NCBI RefSeq assembly: GCF_000321225.1
Contig: NW_004450286.1
Span: 448,009-512,008, forward strand
DNA from: Odobenus rosmarus divergens
Lineage: Eukaryota; Chordata; Mammalia; Carnivora; Odobenidae
Reading direction: 5' to 3'
DNA: 64,000 bases
Of this stretch, positions 11,461 to 22,739 are shown one piece after another. A model generated the notes under the pieces. That model had not been told where the DNA came from. It did not search any database and saw nothing but the letters and a program-made list of their open reading frames with translations. Made by a program: the position numbers and the translations under genes. Position 1 is the stretch's first letter; the number at the start of each line of letters is the position of its first letter.

Positions 11461-13300
11461 GGATTAACACATCCCAGGGATAGGGAACATATGCATATGT
11501 AGCATTTTTTTTTTAGTTGAAGAAACAAACACAAAGGGTACTGAAGGTCACTCCCTTCTTGCCTGATCAAGGCCCCAACCCTGTGGCTCCCTCAGGACCA
11601 TCTTTGTGCTGCTACTTCTAACCTGGAAATCTAAAACCTGGCTTTTTCCTGTAGAGCTGTCCCATTCCTATTCTGTGGAAGGAAGCTCCTAACTGTGAAA
11701 GTAACTGAGAATCTGCAATGAAACCTACAAGTACACCAGATGTCTTCCTGGCTATGGGGAGTAGGTATAAAACCCTAGAATCTTGCTCACGGGCTTAGTC
11801 CTGCTCTGGATGGAGAATTTATATGTAACCAGTAGGACACCCAAACTCCTAGTTTAAATAAAATAGTAATTAAGTCCTCTAGAATAAACCAAGGATTTAA
11901 CTTTAGGCACTGCAAATATAATTGCTGTTCCGGTTAGCTTCCTGGAAGGGAGTCCTGTCTTGACCCTGGAGCCAATTTTGCAGAACTTAGTTTGTTCAGG
12001 AAGCTAGAAAAGGCTGTTTTAGGTATGAAGAACCGTGATTAGCATGTATATGCATACTTGCCCTCCTTTTTTCTTAAAATACAACAGTATAGTGATTCCA
12101 ACTATGTCAAGAAGGAACGGCTTCTACTGAAGTACAATGCTTTCTGAGCGGGGAAACTAAAGGAAACTTCTTTCCTTTTTGAATTCCCTAATCAGCTGGT
12201 GATCCTTTTACTGAAGAGCCACTGAATCTGCCTCTTCAGAGGAACAGTTAAGACCTAGGCTGTGCCGCAGGCCTGCACTGGGATGAATGGCTAAGTGCAG
12301 TTTAACAAACCCTTCTTAACTCAGTGGCTCCTGTATACCAGCTCACAAAGCAGTCACCACTGGGGAAAGTCAAGAGCCCAGAGTATGTGTCTTCTATCCA
12401 TGGCTGGTAGAGTAGAAGGCCATGGTGAAGGGGTGAGCCTAGAGGCCACAGGTCCTAGAATTCCTTGGGGTTCTTTATGTTCATCTTGAGCCAAGAAAGT
12501 GTCCTGGTAATCCTCTTATGGGGTCCTGTGTTTATTGGAAGCTTGTCATCAAATTTATTCCAGATGTGTTCAAGGAACCCCTTATCTTCCACAGAAGGGT
12601 GTGGCTGACTACAGGCGGGTTATAGTTGTCTTTCTGCACATGATTTCTTGGGTTCAATAAAAACCACAGGTGACCACCAACTTTGTCCTCAGAGGATAGG
12701 GTTAACAGATACAACGCAGGAGGTCCGTATGGGACACAGTCACGCTAAAACCTTTATACGTGGCTCATCTGTAACTCCACCTTCAGCCTTTCCCCCCACC
12801 GCATGAAGTCTGGCAGCCCTAGCAGGGAGACTTTCCCCCACATTACTCCTCGCCACCTGACACCTGGGCTTCTGTGTGGCACTCAGATCAAGGGCTGCTG
12901 CCTGGGCCCCTGCACTCCCTGCCATTCCTGAGAAGTGGCATTTTTAGGCTAAAGCAGGTACCATAGTTGTATCCACTCCCTTAGTGGAAATCTCTCCCTC
13001 CGCTTGCTGCTTGAACTTCATAGAAACCTCCTTGAACTTTATTTAGATCTTGGCAGAAACACCTTGACTAGGGAAATCACGTTGGTAGAGTCGCTCAGGT
13101 ATTTAGCCTCACACGGATGTTCAGCCTGAGCTGCTATCTCCAGCCTGGGTGGAATCTGGAGATACAGACGTGGCTGGAGGCAAAAGATGGATTTGTTTTT
13201 AGGTTTTTGGCAGTCTTTGAACTGTATCCTCTTCCGAGGATGTGGTGCTCTGTCCTCTTGTCTGACTTGCCGCAAGCCAAGCTGCTTGGTGAAGCTGATG
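11461..13300. other. Unassigned non-coding DNA
   Basis: No gene or clear repeat is recognised. The stretch ends at the TA target dinucleotide of the Tigger1 element. Confidence 0.4.
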
Positions 13301-13302
13301 TA

Positions 13303-15551
13303 CAGGCATAGGTTGGAGATATCAGGGGTTTGGTTCCAGACCACTGCAATGAAGCAGATCAAAGGGCTGTTTACTAGTGCATGCAAGAGTTAGACTCACA
13401 CTAGACTGTAGCCTAAAGTCTGTGATAGCACGATGTCAACCCATGTATATACCTTACCAAAAAAATACTTTATTACTCGAAAGCTCAGAGGGTTAGCTTT
13501 TGTTTTTTGCTGGTGGAGGGTCATGCCTCCATGGTGATGGCTGCTGACTGATCAGGGTGGTGGTCGCTGCAATTGCTTAACATAAGACCACAGTGGAGTT
13601 TGCCGTATTGATGGACCCTTCCTTTCATGAATGATTTCTCTGTAGTGTGTGATGCTGTTTGATAGCCTTTTACCCACAGAAGAACTTCTTCCAAAATGGG
13701 AGTCAGTCCTCTTAAGCCCTGCGGGTGCTCTAGCAACTAAGTGGATGTAATATTCTAAATCCCTTGTCATTTCAATGGTCTTCACAGCGTCTTCACCAGA
13801 AGTAGATTCCATGTCCAGAAAGCATTCTTCCTCCATAAGAAGTCACTCCTCTTCTAAGTCTTAGCAGGAGATTGCAGCCATGCAGTCCCGTCTCTGGCTC
13901 CACTTTTACTTCTCTTGCTGTCTCCACCACATCAGCAGGTACTTCCTCCGCTGAAGTCTCCAACCCCATGAAGTCCTCCATGAGGGTCAGAATCCACTCC
14001 TCCCAAACACCCGTTAACATAGACATTGATGAGTGACTCATGGGAAGAGGTCAACATATGTTCTTAATGGCATCTAGAACAGTGAATCCTTTCCAGAAAG
14101 TTCTTAATTTACTTTGCCCAATTGCTTTGGTCCATCAGAAGAATCCCTATCTATGGCAGCTGTGGTCCTAGAAAGTACATTTCTAAAAAGACTTAAGTCA
14201 AAATGACTCCTTGATCCACGGGCTGCAGAATGGATGTTGTGTCAGCAGGCATGAAAACTAGCTACCTTGTATAGTCTTCCCACCCCCCATCAGAGCTCTT
14301 GGGTGACCAGGTGCATTGTCGAGGAGCAATAATATTTTGAAAGGAACTTTTTTCCCCTGAGCAGTAGGTCTCAACAGTGGGCTTAAAATATTCAGCAAAT
14401 CCTATTATAAACAGATGTGCTGTCACCCAGGCTTTGTTCTATTTATAGAGCACAGGCAGAGTAGATTTAGCATAATTCTTAAGGGCCCTAGGATTTTCAG
14501 AACAATAAAGGAACATTGGCTTCAACTTAGTCACCAGCTGCATTAGCCCCTAACAAGAGAGTCAGCCTGGCCTTTGAAGCTTTGAAGTCAGGCATTGACT
14601 TATCTCTGGCTAGGAAAGTCCTAGATGGCATCTTCCAACAGATGGCTGTTCTTGTCTACATTGAAAATCCTGTTGTTCAGTGTAGACACCTTCATGAATT
14701 ATCTTAGCTAGATCTTCTGGATAACTCCTTTACCTTGTACTTCTATGTTATGGAGATTCTTTCCTTAAACCTCAAGAACCAACCTCTGGTAGCTTCAGAC
14801 TTTTCTCCAGCTTCTTCCCCTCTCTCAGCCTTCATGGAATTAAAGAGCATTAGGCCTTGTTCAGGATTAGGCTTTAGTTTAAAGGAATGTTGTGGCTGGT
14901 TTCCTCTTCTATCCAGACCGCTCAGACTTTCTCCATATCTGCAATAAGGGTATTTTGCTTTAGCATTCATGTGTTTACTGGAGGAGCATTTCTAACTATA
15001 AGAACTTTTCCTTTGCCTTCACAACTTGGCTGACGGTTGGACATAAGAGGTCTAGCTTTTGGCCCATCTTGGCTTTTGACATGCTTTCCTCACTAACCTT
15101 AATCATCTGTAGCTCTTGATCTAATGTGAGACCTGTGGCTTTTCCTTTCCTATGAACACAGAGAGGCCACTAGAGGGGCGTTAATTGGCCTAACTTCAGT
15201 TTTGTCTTGGAATAGGGAGGCTTGAGGAGAGGGAGCAAGGGACCAGCCAGTGGGCAGAGCAGTCAGAACATCTGTTTATTGATGAGGGTCACTGTCTTAT
15301 AGAGGTGTGGTTCATGGCACCCCAAAACAATTATAGTAGTAACCTCAAAGATCACGGATCACTAGACTAAACATAGCAACAAATCTTGAAACATAAAAAT
15401 TACCAAAATGTGTGAGACAGGAAACGAACAAATGCTGCTGGAAAAATGGCACCAATGGATTTGCTTGATGCAGGGTCACCACAAACTTCCAACTTGTGTT
15501 AAAAAAAAAAAAAAATGCTGTATCTACAAAATACAACAAAAACTATGCCTG
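13303..15551 (-). mobile_element. Near full-length Tigger1 DNA transposon
   Basis: The element starts with caggcata and ends with tatgcctg. These are the inverted ends of Tigger1 (Tc1/mariner superfamily, pogo group), and they are flanked by TA at 13301-13302 and 15552-15553, the expected target duplication. Internal sequence matches Tigger1 from end to end, including the stretch around 14500-14580. The transposase runs on the minus strand. At 2249 bp it is shorter than the roughly 2.4-kb family length. The shortfall looks scattered over many small deletions, several of them at short direct repeats (about 13570, 13760, 14635, 14720 and 15225). The family was active early in eutherian evolution, so this is a fossil. 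Confidence 0.95.
13490..15170 (-). pseudogene. Tigger1 transposase remnant (pogo/CENP-B-like), dead
   Basis: Pogo-type transposases have an N-terminal CENP-B-like helix-turn-helix pair and a DDE catalytic core. The reading runs leftward from about 15170, where the expected ATG before the Ala-Ser codons reads GTG, to about 13490. The DDE-domain motif DNAPGHP is still encoded at about 14300-14322. Family-like protein runs remain in different minus-strand frames: one at 13793-14041 (around 'VWEEWILTLMEDF') and one at 13552-13836 (around 'STSGEDAVKTIEMT'). Those frames overlap at a frameshift. Numerous indels and stops exclude any function as transposase. Confidence 0.85.
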
Positions 15552-15553
15552 TA

Positions 15554-16620
15554 CTTGGCCAGCTCGGTGTTCATTGACCTTCAGGTTCTATGACCGATTG
15601 GAGTCTGATAGAAAAACTTTCTTGATGATTCTGGAGCCTTGCTGTTCTTAACTGAGCCCCTCATGGTCAGAAGAGCAGCTCTGTTGCTACCTTCCCCCTG
15701 CGCCCCCCCCAAAAAAAACCTGGCTTGAGTCTTGCCCGTCTGAGCCTACAGAAACCTCTGTGCTTAACTCTTCATACTTGAGGCTTTAGCTGTGGTACAA
15801 ATGACCAGGATCATTAGCCTCTGCTGCTGTAGAGGACTCCACAGCTATACAAAGTGTTGACTGTTCAACTTATTGGACTCTTGAGTTTCCTGTTTGGGAC
15901 TATTACAGGAAATAGTGGGGACTGGCTGGAAGGTGGGGAGGGTGTGGAGGTGTTCTGGCAGCCTAAGAGCAGGTATGAGGCAGGACCTTGATCAGAAGGC
16001 AGCATCTGCTGTCTATGGCTTAGTGGGCAAGGGTGGGCTGTCTGGCTCCTGTGGGTGGGTTGCAAACAGACTGGTCTCTAATAGCCAGGCAGGTGTTTTC
16101 CTCTCTCCAGATGTCCTGTCACCTTCAGAACCGTGTTCTTACCATGTACAGCATGTCTTGGGGGGGACCTCGACGCTAGCCCCTAGCTCCTTCCTGGCTA
16201 TGAGTCCTTGTCTGCTGGGTAAGCCTGTCCCTTCATTCCTATTCTTTCCTTTTCTAGTGGGACTATCTGAACTCCTTGGCTCCAAAGTAGCTGGAGTAGC
16301 AGCCACATCCCATAGTACTAGGTTCGTCTCTAGGCTGGTGACCGGCCTGAGCCAGTGGGTCAGATCTTCAGTGAAGAATCCTGCTGCATTGGGCTAGATC
16401 AAGCTCCATTCTTGGCCACCTGCCTCCACTAGCATTATGCTACAGACCCTTAGTGTCCAGGGTCTGGTGGTAAAATGGGCTTGGTGCCTATTTTCTCTAT
16501 GTGGGCTGATGTTTCTGCTGGTAGATTTGGACCTATAGAATCTAAGCCACTTTTTTTTTTTTCTTTTTTTTTTTTTGGCTGTGAGACAACTGTGGTCCTT
16601 CCCTCCTGACACTTTTCCGT
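15554..16620. other. Unassigned non-coding DNA with T-rich tract
   Basis: An open frame of 167 codons at 15894-16397 has no recognisable domain and is probably chance. A T-run of about 25 bases, interrupted by one C, lies near 16552-16576. It could be the A-tail of an unrecognised antisense retroelement. The stretch ends at the duplicated block beside the gap. Confidence 0.4.
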
Positions 16621-16714
16621 CTGGACCTTGGTCTAGCCTAATTCTCAGTTGCATCTGATTAAGAAGACCATGTCCTTCAGGCTTTCCTCTGAGGAGACCT
16701 TGGTAGGAACCCCT
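16621..16714. repeat. Direct duplication beside the gap, copy 1 (94 bp)
   Basis: These 94 bases are repeated without a mismatch at 16780-16873. The copy ends exactly where the run of Ns starts. Identity over 94 bp across a gap is the usual sign of contig ends that overlap but were not merged, though a real recent tandem duplication cannot be excluded. Confidence 0.95.
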
Positions 16715-16764
16715 NNNNNNNNNNNNNNNNNNNNNNNNNNNNNNNNNNNNNNNNNNNNNNNNNN
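16715..16764. other. Assembly gap, 50 Ns
   Basis: Exactly 50 undetermined bases. A fixed round length suggests a placeholder and not a measured distance. Any open frame running through it is meaningless. Confidence 0.99.
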
Positions 16765-16779
16765 GTAATGTGTATACTT

Positions 16780-16873
16780 CTGGACCTTGGTCTAGCCTAA
16801 TTCTCAGTTGCATCTGATTAAGAAGACCATGTCCTTCAGGCTTTCCTCTGAGGAGACCTTGGTAGGAACCCCT
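16780..16873. repeat. Direct duplication beside the gap, copy 2 (94 bp)
   Basis: Exact copy of 16621-16714. Between the Ns and this copy stand 15 bases, gtaatgtgtatactt (16765-16779). They recur exactly at 19372-19386, at the edge of an L1 fragment. This suggests the contig end carries sequence belonging elsewhere in the locus. Confidence 0.95.
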
Positions 16874-18579
16874 TCCTGTGTACCAGCCTCTACTCCCTCT
16901 TGGGTAGTCACGGCTCTCCCTGAGGTCTGTCCTGTTCCCTTCTGCTGGGGTCCATGTGGCAAGGGCCCCCAAGCACATCAGTAAAGTGTTCGGATTCCCT
17001 GGCTGGGCCCACCCTCTAACTTGGGGTATGAGACCTGTGGCTTTGTCACTTACGGTGTATGGCAGTATGTGCTCTACAGGGGGTGACATGGCCTACAGTG
17101 TTCCCCTTGCCACAGGGCCACTTGTGTCCTTCCCTGTTCTTACCCATGCAGTATCTTTGTCTTCCATCTGGCAGGGGCACCCCTGGCCTCAGGAACCCAG
17201 GCCATCTGCCTGCCTTTATCTGGGTGCTCTTACCCCATGAGAAGTATGGCTTCTAGCCTGTGTTGTAAGACATTTCCTCCTGGGATGTTCCCACTCTGCC
17301 CCTCAGGTCACTGTTATTCAGTGTGTCTTCTTATTCTCTGGGTCTGACTTCTAGGGCCGTCAGCTCGGTTTGGGTTCAGTCTGTCTTGGGCCCATCCTCT
17401 GCCCTGCCTTCCCGGGGTCCCATCAGTTGCCTTCAGTCTCCATTCGTTTCCCTCAGTCCACCTGCTGCCTTCCTTGGTCAGTGGAGTGTCTTATTTTTAG
17501 GATATAGTCTTAGAATCTTGTTCCCCCATATCCTTTCTGTCCTAGGGCTGTATCCTTCCCTACAGCTGGTTGTCTACTTTCCCTTATCATAGTCACGACT
17601 TTATTCCCAAATAAAACCATCTCAATGTCCCTGATCTCCAGCCGCCTTATGCCATTATTTCTAGACCTTATTCTTGGCCTTGAAGTCTGAACCTGGCCTT
17701 AATGATAAGACTGAAATGTCAAGGCCCCACTCCCTCCTCCGACCAAGGTAGTGTAGTCCTAGGCCCATGGGAATGGCACCAGTTAGCTTTTAGTCACCAG
17801 GCAAGGTTTTTGTTGCTGAGTGCAGAGCAAGCGCTAATGAGGGCATGCGGCATGATATGGGTAGACTTCAGTTCTTTGCTATTGGAGTGACTACAATTAG
17901 TTGGAGTTGGCACCTGGGAATTATGGGGAGGTTGGTGGGACAAGACCAGATCCTTCCCTCCTGATATCTACATTGAATCTTGAATTGAGGGGACATAGGG
18001 ACCCATCAACTCAAAGAATACCCTACCTCTGCAAGGCAAGATGGAAACCACATTTAGATGTGACCCAGGGCTATGCCTGGTATCTTGGGGCATGATGTCT
18101 GAGGAAGTCTGAGAACTAACATACCGGTTCATGAGGTACACTTCTACATTGTGGGTGATCTTCAGCTCTAGCATTCTCGGAAATACAGGAAATAGCTTGT
18201 AGAGGCATCCTTTTTCCATCCAGAGGAGCTTGAATTTGAGGTTACTTTCCTGGGCCTGGATGTAGTTGAAGGTCCTACATCCTCTGGTATGGGAGGATCC
18301 CATAACGATTCTATACTGCCTTGTGTCCCAACAAGTGTAGAGAAGGAAATTGCTTCCCTGTTAGAGAACCCTAGGTCTTCCCCCATAATCTTGTGGCATT
18401 TTGAGACTGAAGACTTAATGTCTTACACGAGTTTGTATATTATCCTAAGAATCAAGGTCTTTGCTACCTATAAATGTCACCCTTCACATGAAAGCACTAA
18501 AAGATACTGGTTCTATTTTTAACTTCAGAAGTTTTAGAAAAGCCTATAAAAGAAAATGACAGTTGTATATACTTCCATG
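16874..18579. other. Unassigned non-coding DNA
   Basis: No gene or clear repeat family is recognised. Open frames stay below 115 codons. The stretch is C/T-rich on the plus strand to about 17700. Confidence 0.4.
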
Positions 18580-19375
18580 AGTATTCCATAGTTTTCGGAC
18601 TACAGGTCTTTTGCCTCTTTCATTAGATTTATTCCTAGGTATCTTATGGGTTTTAGTGCAATTGTAAATGGGATTGACTCCTTAATTTCTTCCCCTCTTG
18701 GTGTATAGAAATGCAACTGACTTAGGTGTGTTGTTTTTTTTTTTTTTTTTTAAAATATCCTGCCACTTTACTGAATTCCTGTATGAGTTCTAGCAGTTTT
18801 GGGGTGGAGTCTTTTGGGTTTTCCACATAAAGTATCCTGTCATCTGCAGAGAGTGAGTTTGACTACTTCTTTGCCAATTCGGATGCCTTTTACTTTTGAT
18901 TGCTGAGGCTAGGACTCCTAGTACGATGTTGAACAGTAGTGGTGACAGTGGACATCCCTGCTGTGTTCCTGACCTTGGCAGGGGGGGAAGCTGTTATTTT
19001 CCCATTGAGAATGATATTCACTGGGGTTTTTTCATAGATGGCTTTTATGATATTGAGGTATGTACCCTCTACTCCTACACTGTGAAGAGTTTTAATGAAG
19101 AAAGGATGCTCTACTTTGTCAAGTGCTTTTTCTGCATCTGTTGAGAAGATCATACGGTTCTTGTCTTTTTATTAATGTATCACATTGACTTGAAGATATT
19201 GAACCAACCTTGCAGCCCAAGAATTAATCCCTCTTGGTCGTGGTGAATAATCCTAATGTACTGTCGGATCCTATTGGCTAGTATTCTGGTGGGAATTTTT
19301 GCGTTCATGTTCATCAGAGATATTGGTCTGTAATTCTCCTTTTTGGTGGGGTCTTTGGTTTTGGGATCAAGGTAA
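18580..19375 (-). mobile_element. L1 ORF2 reverse-transcriptase fragment, antisense
   Basis: The plus strand is the reverse complement of L1 ORF2, for example 'ttgccaattcggatgcc' and 'ctgtaattctcctttttgg'. On the minus strand at about 18890-19153 a frame encodes 'DAEKALDKVEHPF' and 'GTYLNIIKAIYEK', close to the L1 reverse-transcriptase core. A T-run sits inside at about 18735-18752. The L1 match ends abruptly at about 19376, just after 'ggatcaaggtaatg'. Against the L1 consensus from memory there are several small losses at short repeats, for example near 18860, 18895 and 19175. It is not functional. Confidence 0.9.
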
Positions 19376-21224
19376 TGTGTATACTTTGACTTCTAGGCCT
19401 ACCCAAGTACATGCCTTCTCTTAAATTGGAACTGATCATCTGATGGCTTGTCTATTGGCCAAATGAATCTCAAGGTTCCACTTACTACTTCTTCCAGTTA
19501 AATTGGTCTTGGTGGAATTGTTACCTGTGGTCATCCATCACTACTCATGACTAGGTGGATGCCTGGGAGCAGGCTGGCTGTGGGTCTCCCTTATGCTGAG
19601 CGATGCTGGAATTTGGTTCTTAGTGTCTGCCTGAAGCTGGCTGTTCAGGAGACTCAGTGCAGTAAGCCTTGAGAGGAGCATGTAGCTAGAGCCTGTGATC
19701 TATGCTGGGGGCCTCTATCCTGGGCACCAGAGGCCCTTAGGATGCAGGCACATGTGTCCCACTGGGCTCTTGCCATAGCTCACTGCTGACTTTGCTAGTA
19801 CTTGTTCTCCATTTGTCTAAGGCCTGATGGGACCACTTCTCTTCCTTCTACCCAGTAACTACAGAAGACAGACGGATAGTCTTACTGACCATTCTTGTTC
19901 CTTGTCCTGATTGTTTGGAGCTTATCCTCAGGTCTTTCTTGGTCTAAGGTCTATTATCCCTTCCTCCTACTGATGGTTATTCCTGTTAGAGAACATCATG
20001 GGTGGTAACTGCCTATACTCAAGGCAGCTTGTAGCTGCCTGCTATGTCCAGGGTTGGGTCTTCCAGTGAAGTCTTGTTTCTGATCTAACAGTTCTAAACC
20101 TTTTGGACATGAGGTTCTGTGAGGGCCAGTTGTGTTTCACCATACATATATGGAATGGGCAAGGACACCTGGGTTTGAATAGCACTGGTCATGAGGCATA
20201 GTGCCCAGCTCTTTACTTCCAGGCATATGGCCAGTGTTCTCGGCTGAGAATAAGGTCTGGACTCTGTTAGAGCCTAAAAGCCCAATGTGAAGGTCCTTGA
20301 TGGCCTCTAGTCCCATACTGCAGCCTGGTGCCCCACTCCCTGCCCCTATAAATAGCATGGGTTCTCTTTTAGACCCTATCCTTTCTCCTTATGGCTTCTC
20401 TTCTCAGGGTTGCCCAGGGCTAAACGGGAACCCTTGAAAGTTGCTGAGGGTCTCCCTCACCCTGGAGGATTACTGGGACCCAGAAGCTGGAGAGTCTCCT
20501 TGAAGCCAGCCACCATCTTGGAAGCCCTAGGCAGAGAAGTTCTGAGAAGACTACAAATCTCCCGTCTGAGATCCATGCTGGAGCTTCATGTGCATGGAGC
20601 CCTTAATCCTTGGTGTGAGGGCATGAGGATCCTAGGACCTTTCTCTAGGCTGTCCTTGGGTCTAAAGCTGCATGTGGAGTTTGGTTAAGTCTAAGTCCTG
20701 ATAGAGCTTCTCTTTTCCTACTGGGACTTTACCTCTGAGTTGCTGGCAGCTACAGTGGGTGGTCTTGTTCTCTGTGGCTCATGCTGTCTCGTGCCTTGTT
20801 TTGTGTTGTCTGAGGTGATATGTAGAAGCTCTTTACTGGTCTCCCTGAGACCTCCATCTGGTCTCTTCAAAGACCAATGGCATCTGTATTCAGTGGCATC
20901 TCATACTCTGCCAACTAAGGAACAGACCTAGAACCTGTTTATTTCTCTAGGGAAGTCTCTCCAGGGTACTGATAAGACTCTTGGATACGGAATTTTTCTT
21001 AGGATCTAGGCCCACTTAAACATGCCATAATACTTCTAGAATTGGCTCTTAGAATCTGGTCTGTCAGAAAAAACTGATTGGGGCCTGGGTTCTCCTCCTC
21101 TTCTATACCCAGGGGCCTGACCAGTGCCCTGGCTGAAAGGAATTCGTATCCGGGCTTTTATTTGCGATCAAGTTTGTCTTCCTGGCTGAGCAGGATGAAA
21201 GATTCTTGGGTTATTTTCTTCCTA
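19376..21224. other. Unassigned non-coding DNA
   Basis: No gene or repeat family is recognised. Open frames are below 95 codons. Confidence 0.4.
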
Positions 21225-21650
21225 TGTGTATTACTTTGCTAGGGCTGCTGTAACAACGTACCACAAACTGGGTCACTCAGTGAACAGAAGACTCTGGTCT
21301 CCGTTCTGGAGACTAGAAGTCAAAGATCAAGGTATTGGTACCTTCTGAGGGTGGTGAGAGACCATTCCATGTTTCTCTCCCAGCTTCAGCTGGGCTGCCG
21401 GCAGTCTGGGGTTCCTTAGCTTGTATCACCTGGATCTGTCATGATCTTCACGTGGCATTTTCTCTGTCCAAAACTTTTTTTTATAAGGACATCAGTCCTA
21501 TTGCATTAGGGCCTACTTATAAAGACAATCCCTCCCCCCATCCCCCACCCTCCGCCCCAATCTCCAAATATAGTCCTGTCCTGAGGTAATAGGGATGTAA
21601 GACTCCAAAACATGAATTTGGAGGGATACAATCCAACCCCTAACCACCCA
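21225..21650 (-). mobile_element. MaLR/MLT1-like solo LTR, antisense
   Basis: The plus strand reads as the reverse complement of a MaLR-type LTR: 'actttgctagggctgctg', 'gtcaaagatcaagg', 'ataaggacatcagtcctatt', 'tctccaaatatagtc', and a tail like 'gatacaatccaacccc'. It is related to the sense-oriented copy at 54997-55397. The usual purine-rich block before 'cttataagg' is reduced to a T-run at about 21475. The exact subfamily is uncertain. Confidence 0.75.
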
Positions 21651-22739
21651 ATAGACTTCAGCCTAAGGCCCAAGGATCTACTAAGTCTAACTTGACCCGC
21701 ACAGTTGAGTACAGGTCCAGCAGTGGGCCCTTAGCTTCCCCTTGTTCAGGAAATGTTACACTAAGGCAGTGCCCAGGTCAGAGGACCAGTCAGCTTAAAT
21801 GGTCTGCGGCTGTTCTCTGAGCTGTTTGACTTTACCTTCCTAGAAGAGGTGGCATATAATCCTAGAAAAGGGTGTGGGGTGTGTGCAAAGGCAACCCTAG
21901 CAGAGCCAAAGGTTGTCTGGTTGCAGAGCCTGGTGGCCTGGGCTGGGCTCAGGTGTCCTCAAGGTAGGAGGCTCAAACCTGTCAGGCTGTGCTGTCTGGA
22001 AGGAGTCTGAGCTTGAACTTCGAGGGTGCCGAGAAGATAGCTAAGTTATGGTGCCTGGTCTCTACCAGGATTCCCACAGGGATTTAAGAACTTCTCAAAG
22101 GGCCAGCTGGGCCAAAACTACATTCCTGCAGCTCTTGTTTCCCAGAACAGAGGCAGAATGGTAGAATGTACTAGCAGACAGAGGCACAACTAGGATTCTG
22201 GGGGAACTGAGTCACTTCTCTTGGAAAGAAGAAACCCAAGGATTCTGCTCTAAGAATGTCCTTCCCAGGAGACAGCACTGGAGGGCTGCAGAAGAGTAGC
22301 TGGAGCTGGTCCTCAGAGGGAGCCTCCAACTGAAGAAACCAAGAGTAGTTGTATTTGTTTTAAATGAGCCAGTTATGCATAGAGACTGGGGCAAGACTGA
22401 GGGCTCCTGCCAAGCATGCTTCACAGCAAAGAACAGAACTTCGGGCTGTCCTGAGTCAGAATCCCCTCCCCTACCTTAGCTCCATAGCAACCAGATGACT
22501 AAAAACAAGCTTAATTCTATATACCTTCCCTATTTGGGGGACTGGATCGTTTACCCTGGTCGTAAGCAGCTCTTAGAGGAAGTGGCCATATGGGAAAGAA
22601 GTCTGTCTGGTTTGGCTATTAGGGTAATGGGGACCTTATAGGAGTCAAAGTATTCTGATTCTAACCTCTCAAAGACTGTAGAGAATTGATAGCCTTTCCT
22701 TAAATGATTAGCCTCTATAGTGGTGTCTCTTTCATTTCT
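21651..22739. other. Unassigned non-coding DNA
   Basis: No gene or clear repeat family is recognised in this stretch. Confidence 0.4.

Noticed and set aside
16394..17089. Longest open frame on the minus strand, 231 codons
   Set aside because: It runs through the 50-N gap and contains the duplicated 94-bp block twice. Its length is created by the assembly defect and it has no domain features.
18890..19153. Open frame with reverse-transcriptase similarity as a real gene
   Set aside because: It is part of an L1 fragment that is truncated on both sides, with frameshifts. Only a short run of ORF2 remains.
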